From NCBI GenBank assembly GCA_913058135.1, contig CAJXPR010000023.1:1-38359 (forward strand): a stretch of 38,359 bases of DNA, written 5' to 3'. A model generated the notes under the pieces. The model saw only the letters and a program-made list of their open reading frames with translations. It ran no database searches and had not been told where the DNA came from. This DNA is from an uncultured Gammaproteobacteria bacterium (GTDB taxonomy: Bacteria; Pseudomonadota; Gammaproteobacteria; Pseudomonadales; Pseudohongiellaceae). Shown here piece by piece: positions 28,025 to 35,484 of the stretch (position 1 is its first letter; every line of letters begins with the position of its first letter). A program made the translations under genes and the position numbers.

Positions 28025-29515
28025 ATGAGCCACATCAACTGGGAAGAATACAAAGCTAGCGGATTCTATGACGAACTGATTGCCGCCGATGGCAAACCGC
28101 GCCCCGAGGCAGTCAGGCTATGCCAGTATCTCGCCAACCTGGATGCCCGCGAACTCCAGGAGCACAAGACTGCTGCAGAAGTCGCCATTCAACTGATGGG
28201 TATCACCTTTACCGTTTATACTGAAGGCACCATGATCGACCGTGCCTGGCCATTCGATATAGTGCCACGCATCATTCCGCTGCAGGAATGGCAAAAAACC
28301 GAGGCCGGGCTGAAACAACGCGTGCAGGCGTTGAACATGTTTATCGATGACCTGTACCACGACCAGAAAATAATCAAGGATGGTATTTTCCCCAGGGAAT
28401 TGCTGACGCATTCGGTCAACTTCCGCCCACAATGCGTGGGCATCAAGACTCCGCACAACGTCTGGGCGCACATCTGCGGCTCTGACCTGGTACGCGACAA
28501 GGACGGCGTACTATACGTGCTGGAGGACAACCTGCGCGTGCCGTCCGGTGTGTCCTACATGCTGGAGAATCGCAATGTCACCAAACGCGTCATGCCTGAG
28601 CTGTTCGCCTCCGGCCAGATCCAGCCGGTGGATGACTATACTTCGCAGCTTTACGACATGTTGGCGTCCATGTCGCCACGTCCCGGCGACGACCCGTCTA
28701 TTGTAATACTGACACCCGGTATCTATAACTCCGCCTACTACGAACATGCCTATCTTGCGCAACAAATGGGCGTGCAACTGGTAGAAGGTTCGGACCTGGT
28801 GGTTGGAGACGACGACTGTGTTTACATGCGCATGGTCGACGGCCTGGCGCGGGTCGATGTCATCTACCGTCGTGTTGACGACATGTTTCTTGACCCGGAG
28901 GTCTTCAACCCCGAATCAGCGCTGGGCTGCCGTGGCCTGATGCGAGCCTGGCGTAAAGGCAATGTGGCACTGGCCAACGCGCCAGGTGCCGGCGTTGCTG
29001 ACGACAAGGTGGTATACGCCTTTGTCCCCAAGATCATCAAATACTATCTGGATCAGGAAGCATTGTTACCCAATGTGCCCAGCTATCTGTGCATGTTTGA
29101 GGATGACCGCAACTACGTACTCGACAATCTGGACAAGCTGGTCGTTAAACCGGCCAATGAGTCGGGCGGTTATGGCATGATGATTGGTCCGCATGTAAGC
29201 AAAAAAGAGCGCAAAAAATTCGCCGAACTGATCAAGGCGGATCCCCGCAATTACATGGCACAACCGACACTGGCGCTATCCACATCGCCCACCCTGATCG
29301 ATCATGGCATGGAATCACGTCACGTCGATTTGCGGCCCTTTATTCTGTCTGGTGAATCGACCTTTGTTACCACAGGTGGTCTCACCCGGGTGGCGTTGAC
29401 CAAGGGTTCGCTGGTGGTGAATTCGTCCCAGGGCGGTGGCAGCAAGGACACCTGGATAGTCGATGTTGATGGCCTCGGCGATCAACCGGGCCATTCGCAG
29501 AGAGCAGGAAACTAG
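28025..29515 (+). CDS. Circularly permuted type-2 ATP-grasp protein (COG2308)
   Basis: A 496-aa stand-alone ATP-grasp ligase with the catalytic pattern intact: VVKPANESGGYGMMIGPH (373-390, Lys375 and the glycine loop) and SRHVDLRPFILSG (431-443). The family blocks TVYTEGTMIDRAWPFDIVPRI, VPSGVSYMLENR (172-183) and LTPGIYNSAYYEHAYLA are also present. It is predicted to form an amide or peptide bond with ATP; substrates are unknown. GAGGGTGA lies just before the ATG. The next gene (alpha-E) starts 1 bp after this stop, so the two are co-translated. Together they are the split equivalent of the fusion encoded at 21840. Confidence 0.93.
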   Translation: MSHINWEEYKASGFYDELIAADGKPRPEAVRLCQYLANLDARELQEHKTAAEVAIQLMGITFTVYTEGTMIDRAWPFDIVPRIIPLQEWQKTEAGLKQRVQALNMFIDDLYHDQKIIKDGIFPRELLTHSVNFRPQCVGIKTPHNVWAHICGSDLVRDKDGVLYVLEDNLRVPSGVSYMLENRNVTKRVMPELFASGQIQPVDDYTSQLYDMLASMSPRPGDDPSIVILTPGIYNSAYYEHAYLAQQMGVQLVEGSDLVVGDDDCVYMRMVDGLARVDVIYRRVDDMFLDPEVFNPESALGCRGLMRAWRKGNVALANAPGAGVADDKVVYAFVPKIIKYYLDQEALLPNVPSYLCMFEDDRNYVLDNLDKLVVKPANESGGYGMMIGPHVSKKERKKFAELIKADPRNYMAQPTLALSTSPTLIDHGMESRHVDLRPFILSGESTFVTTGGLTRVALTKGSLVVNSSQGGGSKDTWIVDVDGLGDQPGHSQRAGN

Positions 29516-29516
29516 C

Positions 29517-30479
29517 ATGCTTTCACGTGTTGCAGAAAACATATACTGGCTGGCCCGCTACATTGAGCGCGCTGAAGACACGGCACGGCTGCTCAGCGTC
29601 AACAGCAATCTGATGCTGGACCTGCCTCGCAGCACGCAACTGGGCTGGGCCGAAATAATCGCCATTACCGGCCACGGCGAGCTTTTTGACGAGTTGTACC
29701 CCAGTCGCGACGAGTCCAGCGTATTATCCTTTATCTGTAGCGATCGACGTTATTCGGGCTCGATTATCAGCTCTCTGTCGGCCGCGCGCGAGAACCTGCG
29801 TACCACGCGCGATATTATCCCACGCGAAATCTGGGAGGAAATCAATCAGCTTTACCTTGGCGTCCGGGACCTTGTCGACTCCGGCGTGACACCGCGCAAG
29901 CGGGATGCCTTTCTCAACCGGGTCATTCGCAGCTGCCAGACCGTCAATGGCCTTATCGAGGGTTCACTCAGTTACACGCAGGTTCGCACCTTCCTGATGC
30001 TTGGTCGTCAACTGGAGCGCGCCGACATGACTACCCGCATCATTGATGTGCGCTCCGCCAATCTGTTACCACGCAGTCCGGGTGAGCTGACCCCATTCGA
30101 AAACCTGCAGTGGATGAGTGTGCTGAAATCACTCAGTGGTTACCAGATGTATCGCCAACATGTACGCCTGCGTATTCGTGGCCCTGACGTGCTCAGTTTC
30201 CTGCTGCAGAACCGAAATTTTCCGCGTTCTGTTGCCTGCAGCCTGGAACGGCTGGCCAACGCCCTGACCACATTGCCACGCAACGAAACGGCGCTGAACG
30301 AAGTCGAGACCTGTCGCCAACATTTGGCCGATGCCGAAATTCCGGTACTGGCCGCCGAACCCGATCGCCTGCATGCCTTTGTTGACGAGATTCAGGTCGA
30401 TTTTACGGATTTGCATGAGGCCATCCGGCAGACCTACTTTAACGGCCCGGCTGAGATGTCCCAGCAGCAGAGCCAATAG
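29517..30479 (+). CDS. Stand-alone alpha-E domain protein (COG2307)
   Basis: A 320-aa all-helical protein that begins MLSRVAENIYWLARYIERAEDTARLL, the hallmark of the alpha-E family and close to residues 523-545 of the fusion protein on the other strand. Its biochemical role is unknown; it always travels with the circularly permuted ATP-grasp, so it is probably a partner or scaffold. The frame opens earlier, at 29463, but the ATG at 29517 has AGGA 8 nt upstream and gives the family N-terminus. It starts 1 bp after the ATP-grasp stop codon, and the metallopeptidase GTG follows its own TAG stop directly. It is the middle gene of a tight operon. Confidence 0.92.
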   Translation: MLSRVAENIYWLARYIERAEDTARLLSVNSNLMLDLPRSTQLGWAEIIAITGHGELFDELYPSRDESSVLSFICSDRRYSGSIISSLSAARENLRTTRDIIPREIWEEINQLYLGVRDLVDSGVTPRKRDAFLNRVIRSCQTVNGLIEGSLSYTQVRTFLMLGRQLERADMTTRIIDVRSANLLPRSPGELTPFENLQWMSVLKSLSGYQMYRQHVRLRIRGPDVLSFLLQNRNFPRSVACSLERLANALTTLPRNETALNEVETCRQHLADAEIPVLAAEPDRLHAFVDEIQVDFTDLHEAIRQTYFNGPAEMSQQQSQ

Positions 30480-31586
30480 GTGCAGAAAGTGGCGGGAAGA
30501 TCCTACGGTCACGTACATCATTGTCAGTGCGGCCAGTTACTGTTTTTTGATAACTCGGTCTGCCTGCGTTGTGGCGCGGCGGTTGCCTACCAACCCAACC
30601 TGGGCCAGGTAAAAAGCCTGGAACCCGCCGACACGCAGGGCCTGTGGTATATTCAGGGGGAAGATGCCAGCACCCGTCGCAGTTACGCGCGCTGCGCCAA
30701 TCTGAACTCACCCGCACAATGCAACTGGCTGGTGACCGACACCCGAACGGGAAGCCTTTGCACCGCCTGTGCACTCAATATTATCATTCCGGACTTGAGC
30801 CAGGCTGACAACGCCAGCTATTGGCAAGCCTGTGAAGGCGCCAAACGCCAGCTCATTGCACAACTCATCATGCTCGGCCTGCCCGTCAACAACCGGGAAA
30901 TAGACCCCTACCGGGGCCTGGGTTTCGAGTTGTTGCGCTGGCAGCAGGGCGAACCGCCGGTGATGACCGGCCACGAAGACGGCGTCATTACGCTCGACAT
31001 TATGGAAGCTGACCCGGCGCACCGGGAACTGTTGCGCCAGCAGATGCATGAACCCTATCGCACCCTGCTCGGCCACTTCCGCCACGAGTCCGGTCACTAC
31101 TACTGGGATTTGCTGGTGCGTGATACATCCTGGCTGAACGCCTTCCGTCAGCTGTTCGGAGACGAACGCACGGATTACAGCACGGCACTGCAACAGCACT
31201 ACCAGAACGGTCCACCCGCTGACTGGTCGCTCCATTACATCAGCAATTACGCTGCCTCCCATCCCTGGGAGGACTGGGCCGAAACCTGGGCGCACTACCT
31301 GCATATGACCGACACACTGAATGCTGCCTCCCAGTTTGGCATCAACGCCCATGCCATTGCGGTACACACGGATCCGTTTACCCGCGACCAGCTGGATGAT
31401 CGAGGCATTTCTGAATCTGCCACGGACAATGCCGACAGCTTTCTCACCATGGTCAACGACTGGGTCCGTCTGAGCAGCGTGCTCAATGTGCTGGCCCGGA
31501 GCATGGGCCAGCCTGACAGTTATCCCTTCGTGCTGACGGTCGCCAGTCTGCAAAAGCTGTTCCTGGTTCATCAGGTCGTTGGATAA
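30480..31586 (+). CDS. Zinc-ribbon metallopeptidase (DUF2248-type)
   Basis: A 368-aa predicted zinc metallopeptidase. An N-terminal zinc ribbon has CxC (Cys15, Cys17) and CxxC (Cys28, Cys31). Cys72, Cys81, Cys94 and Cys97 may bind a second metal. The peptidase site is HFRHESGHYYWD (His202, Glu203, His206), with a further glutamate ligand likely in HPWEDWAETWAHY (Glu264 or Glu268). No signal peptide, so cytosolic. The GTG start follows the alpha-E stop with no gap. The family is a recurrent partner of the ATP-grasp/alpha-E/transglutaminase set and could cleave the bond or peptide that the ligase makes. A double-glycine-leader peptide gene lies 93 bp downstream with no clear terminator between. 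Confidence 0.9.
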   Translation: MQKVAGRSYGHVHHCQCGQLLFFDNSVCLRCGAAVAYQPNLGQVKSLEPADTQGLWYIQGEDASTRRSYARCANLNSPAQCNWLVTDTRTGSLCTACALNIIIPDLSQADNASYWQACEGAKRQLIAQLIMLGLPVNNREIDPYRGLGFELLRWQQGEPPVMTGHEDGVITLDIMEADPAHRELLRQQMHEPYRTLLGHFRHESGHYYWDLLVRDTSWLNAFRQLFGDERTDYSTALQQHYQNGPPADWSLHYISNYAASHPWEDWAETWAHYLHMTDTLNAASQFGINAHAIAVHTDPFTRDQLDDRGISESATDNADSFLTMVNDWVRLSSVLNVLARSMGQPDSYPFVLTVASLQKLFLVHQVVG

Positions 31587-31679
31587 AATGGGCCGGCGAC
31601 AATATTGATTGACTATACTTCTAGAGTCGAGGACTGAATCCCCGGCATTCCCAAAACGTTCAAACAAGGAGAGTTTATT

Positions 31680-31826
31680 ATGACAGAGTTAACGCAAGCA
31701 GAAGTATCTCAGGTCAGTGGAGGTCTCGGACCTCTTGCCATCATTGGTATCGATCTTGCGCTTAACGGCGTCTTGATTGCCTATGCATCATTCATGACGT
31801 CTGACTACATGACCAGCGATTCGTGA
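31680..31826 (+). CDS. Double-glycine leader peptide (bacteriocin/microcin-like), 48 aa
   Basis: A short gene below usual size cut-offs. The first 15 residues, MTELTQAEVSQVSGG, match the double-glycine leader consensus (L..xEV..VSGG) that C39-peptidase ABC exporters cut after GG. The 33-residue core starts LGPLAIIGIDLALNG, is hydrophobic, has no cysteine and ends in a polar tail (SDYMTSDS). AAGGAG sits about 8 nt before the ATG, among the best ribosome sites in the window. It is 93 bp after the metallopeptidase gene on the same strand and 6 bp before a strong hairpin, so it looks like the last gene of the ATP-grasp operon; a possible separate -10 (TATACT, 31614-31619) exists. No C39 exporter is in the window. 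It may be a bacteriocin, a signal, or the substrate of the upstream ligase. Confidence 0.8.
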   Translation: MTELTQAEVSQVSGGLGPLAIIGIDLALNGVLIAYASFMTSDYMTSDS

Positions 31827-31832
31827 CGACCA

Positions 31833-31869
31833 ACGCCCGCCTGTCGAGGCGTTAGCTACAGGCGGGCGT
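31833..31869. terminator. Bidirectional hairpin terminator
   Basis: acgcccgcctgt (31833-31844) and acaggcgggcgt (31858-31869) are perfectly complementary over 12 bp with a 13-nt loop. It lies between the peptide gene and the convergent membrane-protein gene. No long T-run follows on either strand, so stopping strength is uncertain. Confidence 0.7.
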
Positions 31870-31885
31870 CCGAAACCGATTACCG

Positions 31886-32116
31886 TCAATGCCTTAATAA
31901 CAACAATAAACCTGTAACGGTGAGAGCAGTGGCAATGCTCCAGGTAGCTACGCCACCGGCAAGCAGCGTATCCGGATCGTACAAGCTCAGTAAAAAAGCG
32001 GCTGTGCTCAGAATCAGCGCAATAACTAGAAGACCGAATTTCCACACCGACCGTCGAGCTAATGAAGCCATTTCCTTTGTTTGTTTTACTTTTCTGCCAT
32101 CTTTGATTCTTGTCAT
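31886..32116 (-). CDS. Small two-helix membrane protein
   Basis: A 76-aa protein of no recognised family. A basic N-terminus (TRIKDGRKVKQTKE and RRSVWK) is followed by two hydrophobic helices (about 28-46, FGLLVIALILSTAAFLLSL, and 52-74) joined by a short YDPDTLLAGG turn; positive-inside reasoning puts the N-terminus in the cytosol. I chose ATG 32116, which has GGAG 4 nt upstream, over a TTG at 32134. It converges on the double-glycine peptide gene across the hairpin at 31833. Small membrane proteins beside bacteriocin genes are often immunity proteins, but the opposite strand makes this only a possibility. Confidence 0.6.
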   Translation of the reverse strand: MTRIKDGRKVKQTKEMASLARRSVWKFGLLVIALILSTAAFLLSLYDPDTLLAGGVATWSIATALTVTGLLLLLRH

Positions 32117-32214
32117 GACGCTCCATTCGATCAATGCAACTATGACTTTCGACCCGCGGCCAATTTAAACTTCTACCTGAAGTTATAGTAGATGTTGTGA
32201 GTTGTCGCCACTCT

Positions 32215-32952
32215 TTAAACCGATTGGCCAGGTTTTCGACGTGCGGGCAACTCAAAACCGCGCTCTATCGTGGGTTTGACAATACGGAAGTACGGCGACA
32301 GATCAAAATCGCCCGGTACATAATGCGTGAAATGCCGGGCAACAGAAACAGTCTCACCTTTTTTGTCTTCCACTTTTATCAAGGCCGGCAAGATAGGATA
32401 GCCCACGGTCTGATAGGCCTCGGCAATCAGGGTCGAACAGATCGCCCGCGTCGGTTCGCCACTGCCGAAGGCAATCATGTCGCGACGATATTTCACTGGA
32501 ACCGCCGGATTCTGGATCAGGTATCTGGCAAGATCGAATATATTTTTCAGATCATAAACGTATCCCAATCTGGCGCGCGCAAAGTCCATGATCACTTCCT
32601 TGTCTGCAGCGCTCAGGCCAACCGGCCGGCAAATACGGAGATTGAACTGCTCGTATTTGCGCAGCGGGACCTGCGTGACGCCCTCGTTCAGATCGGCCTC
32701 AATCAGGCAAGGCTGATCTACACCAGCCTGCTGTGCGCCCACATAGAGGCAGGCATGTGACCAGGTCGACTGCGTCAGATACTTGATAGCGGTACTGATA
32801 TGGCTATTGCCGTCCACCAGCACAATGTCGGCAGGTTGCAGCGTCTCCATGATGTCCTGTAATGGCAGGCGGCTCAATCGCTCGTATCCCGGCCGGGGTT
32901 TACTCAGATAGGCAGCAAGGCGACGCCCTATCGCGCGGGGTATGGAATCCAT
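32215..32952 (-). CDS. Permuted NlpC/P60-type cysteine hydrolase (YiiX/YebB-like)
   Basis: A 245-aa member of the circularly permuted papain-like group, in which His comes before Cys. His66 lies in TQSTWSHACLYVG, an acidic residue in LIEADLNEG (Glu85) and the nucleophile Cys172 in RAICSTLIAEAY. Relatives act on peptidoglycan peptides or acyl/amide bonds; the substrate here is unknown. The N-terminal segment IGRRLAAYLSKPRPGYE resembles the start of close homologues, so I kept the ATG at 32952 although its ribosome site is poor; the next ATG (32850) would remove it. No clear signal peptide. The 230-bp gap to the next gene (32953-33182) holds no convincing gene. Confidence 0.85.
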   Translation of the reverse strand: MDSIPRAIGRRLAAYLSKPRPGYERLSRLPLQDIMETLQPADIVLVDGNSHISTAIKYLTQSTWSHACLYVGAQQAGVDQPCLIEADLNEGVTQVPLRKYEQFNLRICRPVGLSAADKEVIMDFARARLGYVYDLKNIFDLARYLIQNPAVPVKYRRDMIAFGSGEPTRAICSTLIAEAYQTVGYPILPALIKVEDKKGETVSVARHFTHYVPGDFDLSPYFRIVKPTIERGFELPARRKPGQSV

Positions 32953-33182
32953 AAGGAGTGTTTCTCTTGTTTATTCAGCATGGAAACAGCAGAACCGTTG
33001 AGGATCCTTTTTGGCCTGGTACATTGCCTGATCGGCCGCGATTCGGCGTTTCACGCAGGGCTTGCTCTCAGTGCATCTGATTGCTACGGTTTTGTCGATG
33101 TGGATTATGGCACCGTTGTGTGCAGGGCTCCAATAGCCTGTTCAGGTAACTGCCAATCGGACTAATGCAAAGGTACAGCGCC

Positions 33183-33371
33183 ATGCTAACTGAACTTGCC
33201 AGCCTGCAATGCCCCTATTGTTGGGAAACCATTGAGATCGTCGTTGACTGCTCGGTCGCAGAACAGGAATATACTGAGGATTGCAGCGTCTGCTGTCGCC
33301 CGATCGTCATCACGGTTTACGCCGATGACGGAGAACTGCAGGCAGTAGAGGCGCGCTCTGAAGACGACTGA
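33183..33371 (+). CDS. CPXCG-motif cysteine-rich protein
   Basis: A 62-aa zinc-ribbon-like protein of the CPXCG family. It carries CPYCWE (a CPxC knuckle) followed by VDCSVAEQEYTEDCSVCCRPI, the conserved family block; the four outer cysteines should bind zinc. Its function is not established. In-frame ATGs occur at 33165 and 33183; the second gives the usual family length and has AAAGG upstream. The tail is acidic (EARSEDD). It precedes the PEBP gene by 31 bp on the same strand and is probably co-transcribed with it. Confidence 0.88.
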   Translation: MLTELASLQCPYCWETIEIVVDCSVAEQEYTEDCSVCCRPIVITVYADDGELQAVEARSEDD

Positions 33372-33402
33372 CACACTTCATCATCTCACCAGGAGAACAA
33401 CC

Positions 33403-33984
33403 ATGCTTACCAGACATGCAATGCTGCTAGCACTGTTTGCCATGATCTTCACCGGCGGCACCGCTGCCTATGCCCAGGGCAACTTTGTACTTACGGTGGA
33501 CGGATTCGAGGATGGCGGAGACATTCCGGTCCGCTACTCGCAGGCCGCAGAAGACGCCCAGCCGGGAGGCGGAACATCGCCCGCTTTGAGTTGGGTAAAC
33601 GCGCCTGAAGGTACCCGCAGTTTTGTCGTCAACATGATGGACCTGGACTTTGCGCCCGACCGCGGAACCCGCCCCCAGGTACATTGGGTGGTGTGGAACA
33701 TTCCCGGTACTGCCACCGGTCTGGCCGAGGACCAGCCCAGTGGCAATCAGCTGCCCAACGGTGCGTCGCAGATCAGTGCTACCGGGCGCGTCTACCGCGG
33801 CCCCGGGGCGCCCGCTACACGCCCAAGGCATCACTATCTGTTTGAGGTGTATGCGCTGGACACCGAACTGAACGTCAGTGCGACAGATGATGAATTGGAG
33901 ACCCGCGATATGGTTATGGCGGCTATGGAAGGCCACGTGCTGGGCAAATCTGTTTATATGGGCCGGTTCCACCGCCCGCAATAG
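33403..33984 (+). CDS. YbhB/YbcL family phosphatidylethanolamine-binding-like protein
   Basis: A 193-aa protein with a signal peptide (1-24, cut at AYA-Q), so periplasmic. The PEBP fold is shown by SPALSWVNAPEGTRSFVV, MMDLDFAP, HWVVWNIPGT and YRGPGAPATRPRHHYLFEVYALD, which hold the conserved Asp, His and Pro-Arg-His ligand-pocket residues. Bacterial members are often called Raf-kinase-inhibitor-like, but their function in bacteria is largely unknown; small-ligand or phospholipid binding is likely. AGGAG lies 7 nt before the ATG. It is downstream of the CPXCG gene and followed by about 170 bp before serB. Confidence 0.92.
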   Translation: MLTRHAMLLALFAMIFTGGTAAYAQGNFVLTVDGFEDGGDIPVRYSQAAEDAQPGGGTSPALSWVNAPEGTRSFVVNMMDLDFAPDRGTRPQVHWVVWNIPGTATGLAEDQPSGNQLPNGASQISATGRVYRGPGAPATRPRHHYLFEVYALDTELNVSATDDELETRDMVMAAMEGHVLGKSVYMGRFHRPQ

Positions 33985-34155
33985 GGTAGCACAAGGACCA
34001 TCGCTCTATTGATCCATACCGCATAACGCGCTTCGTAACGGCCGCATGGCCGGGTCCTGTCACATCTGTGAGAGAACAGTTTTTACGGGTACAATACGCG
34101 CCTCACGTCGCCGGCCGATACACCTGCCGACTCACGGATTGCGGAGCGCCTGACC

Positions 34156-35367
34156 TTGAAACAGATTGTCCTGATCAATATTACCGGCCCGGATCGCCCG
34201 GGCCTTACGGCTGCCATAACCGGCATCCTGGCGCGATCTGACGTGAGCATTCTGGATATCGGTCAGGCCGTCATTCATGACACGCTGTCATTCGGCATAT
34301 TGGTCGATATTGAGACGCAGCAGGCACACTCGCCGGTACTGGACGATGTACGGGCGCGCGCGCTTCAGCTCGACCAGCAGGTGCGGTTTACCCCGGTTAA
34401 TGCCGAAGACTACGAGTTATGGGTGGCCGGCCAGGGCAAGTCCAGGCATATCGTGACGCTGCTTGCGCGTCGCGTCACCGCTGATCACATCGCGCGTGTC
34501 AGCGCCATCACCGCCCGTCACGGACTCAATATTGATCACATAGATCGCCTGTCCGGCCGCATGGCCCTGGGCCTGGCGGACGATCAGGGCAAAGGCTGTA
34601 TCGAATTCTCGGTTCGCGGTGAACCGGAAGACCCGGAAGCCTTGCGCGCCGAGTTCCTGACCATCGCCCAGGAATTGAACGTCGACATCGCGTTCCAGCA
34701 GGATAATATTTTCCGTCGCAACCGCCGTCTGGTGGTGTTTGATATGGACTCTACCTTGATCGACGCCGAAGTCATTGACGAGTTGGCCAAAGCGGCTGGC
34801 GTCGGCGACCAGGTTGCCGCCATCACTGAGCGCGCCATGCGTGGAGAGCTCGACTTCCAGGCCAGTTTCCGGGAGCGCATGGCCTTGCTTAAGGGATTGC
34901 CCGAATCCACGCTGGAAATCATTGCCGCGCAGCTACGACTGACCGAGGGAGCCGAAAACCTGATCAGCCAGCTGCGCCGTCTGGGCTACAAGACGGCGAT
35001 CCTGTCAGGCGGTTTCAGCTATTTTGCCGATCGTCTGCAGAAGACGCTGGGCATCGACTATGTTTACGCCAATACCCTGCCGATAGCCGATGGGCTGGTC
35101 ACCGGAGAGGTTCACGAACCGATTGTGGACGGACAGCGCAAAGCCGACCTGCTTCGTGAGCTGGCACAGCGCGAAGGCATCAGCCTGGAGCAGACGATCG
35201 CCGTGGGCGACGGTGCCAACGATCTGCCGATGCTGTCGATCGCCGGTCTGGGAGTAGCCTTCCGCGCCAAACCGCTGGTCAAAAAATCCGCCAAACAGGC
35301 CATTTCCACGCTTGGTCTTGACGGCATCCTGTATCTGCTTGGATTCCGCGATCGTGACGGCTTCTGA
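34156..35367 (+). CDS. serB: Phosphoserine phosphatase SerB with N-terminal ACT domains
   Basis: A 403-aa enzyme for the last step of serine synthesis (phosphoserine to serine). An ACT-like regulatory region (1-180, starting QIVLINITGPDRPGLTAAITG, with a second repeat from about 96) precedes the HAD catalytic domain. The nucleophile is Asp196 in VVFDMDSTLI, with Asp198 as acid/base; ILSGGFSYFADRL and the Mg-binding VGDGANDLPML follow. The ACT part suggests feedback by serine or another amino acid. The start is a TTG with GGAG 9 nt upstream, and the protein matches the family from residue 2. It appears to be a single-gene unit; a weak TACAAT (34090-34095) may be its -10. Confidence 0.95.
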   Translation: MKQIVLINITGPDRPGLTAAITGILARSDVSILDIGQAVIHDTLSFGILVDIETQQAHSPVLDDVRARALQLDQQVRFTPVNAEDYELWVAGQGKSRHIVTLLARRVTADHIARVSAITARHGLNIDHIDRLSGRMALGLADDQGKGCIEFSVRGEPEDPEALRAEFLTIAQELNVDIAFQQDNIFRRNRRLVVFDMDSTLIDAEVIDELAKAAGVGDQVAAITERAMRGELDFQASFRERMALLKGLPESTLEIIAAQLRLTEGAENLISQLRRLGYKTAILSGGFSYFADRLQKTLGIDYVYANTLPIADGLVTGEVHEPIVDGQRKADLLRELAQREGISLEQTIAVGDGANDLPMLSIAGLGVAFRAKPLVKKSAKQAISTLGLDGILYLLGFRDRDGF

Positions 35368-35484
35368 ATTTGTTCAGTTTTTTAGTGCAACTGGCCGAAT
35401 CACACTTTACAAGCGTCGGCGACAGGGATACCGTTAGGTTCATCTCGTAATCCGTTTCATGAACACAGCAGCAGGAGCCCGGAC

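Noticed and set aside
31788-32255. 155-aa minus-strand frame overlapping the small membrane protein
   Set aside because: It overlaps the hairpin and the peptide gene, with no protein-like pattern; the 76-aa frame has a start, ribosome site and two clear helices.
32980-33165. 61-aa frame between the NlpC/P60 and CPXCG genes
   Set aside because: No ribosome site, no recognisable composition or motif; probably chance.
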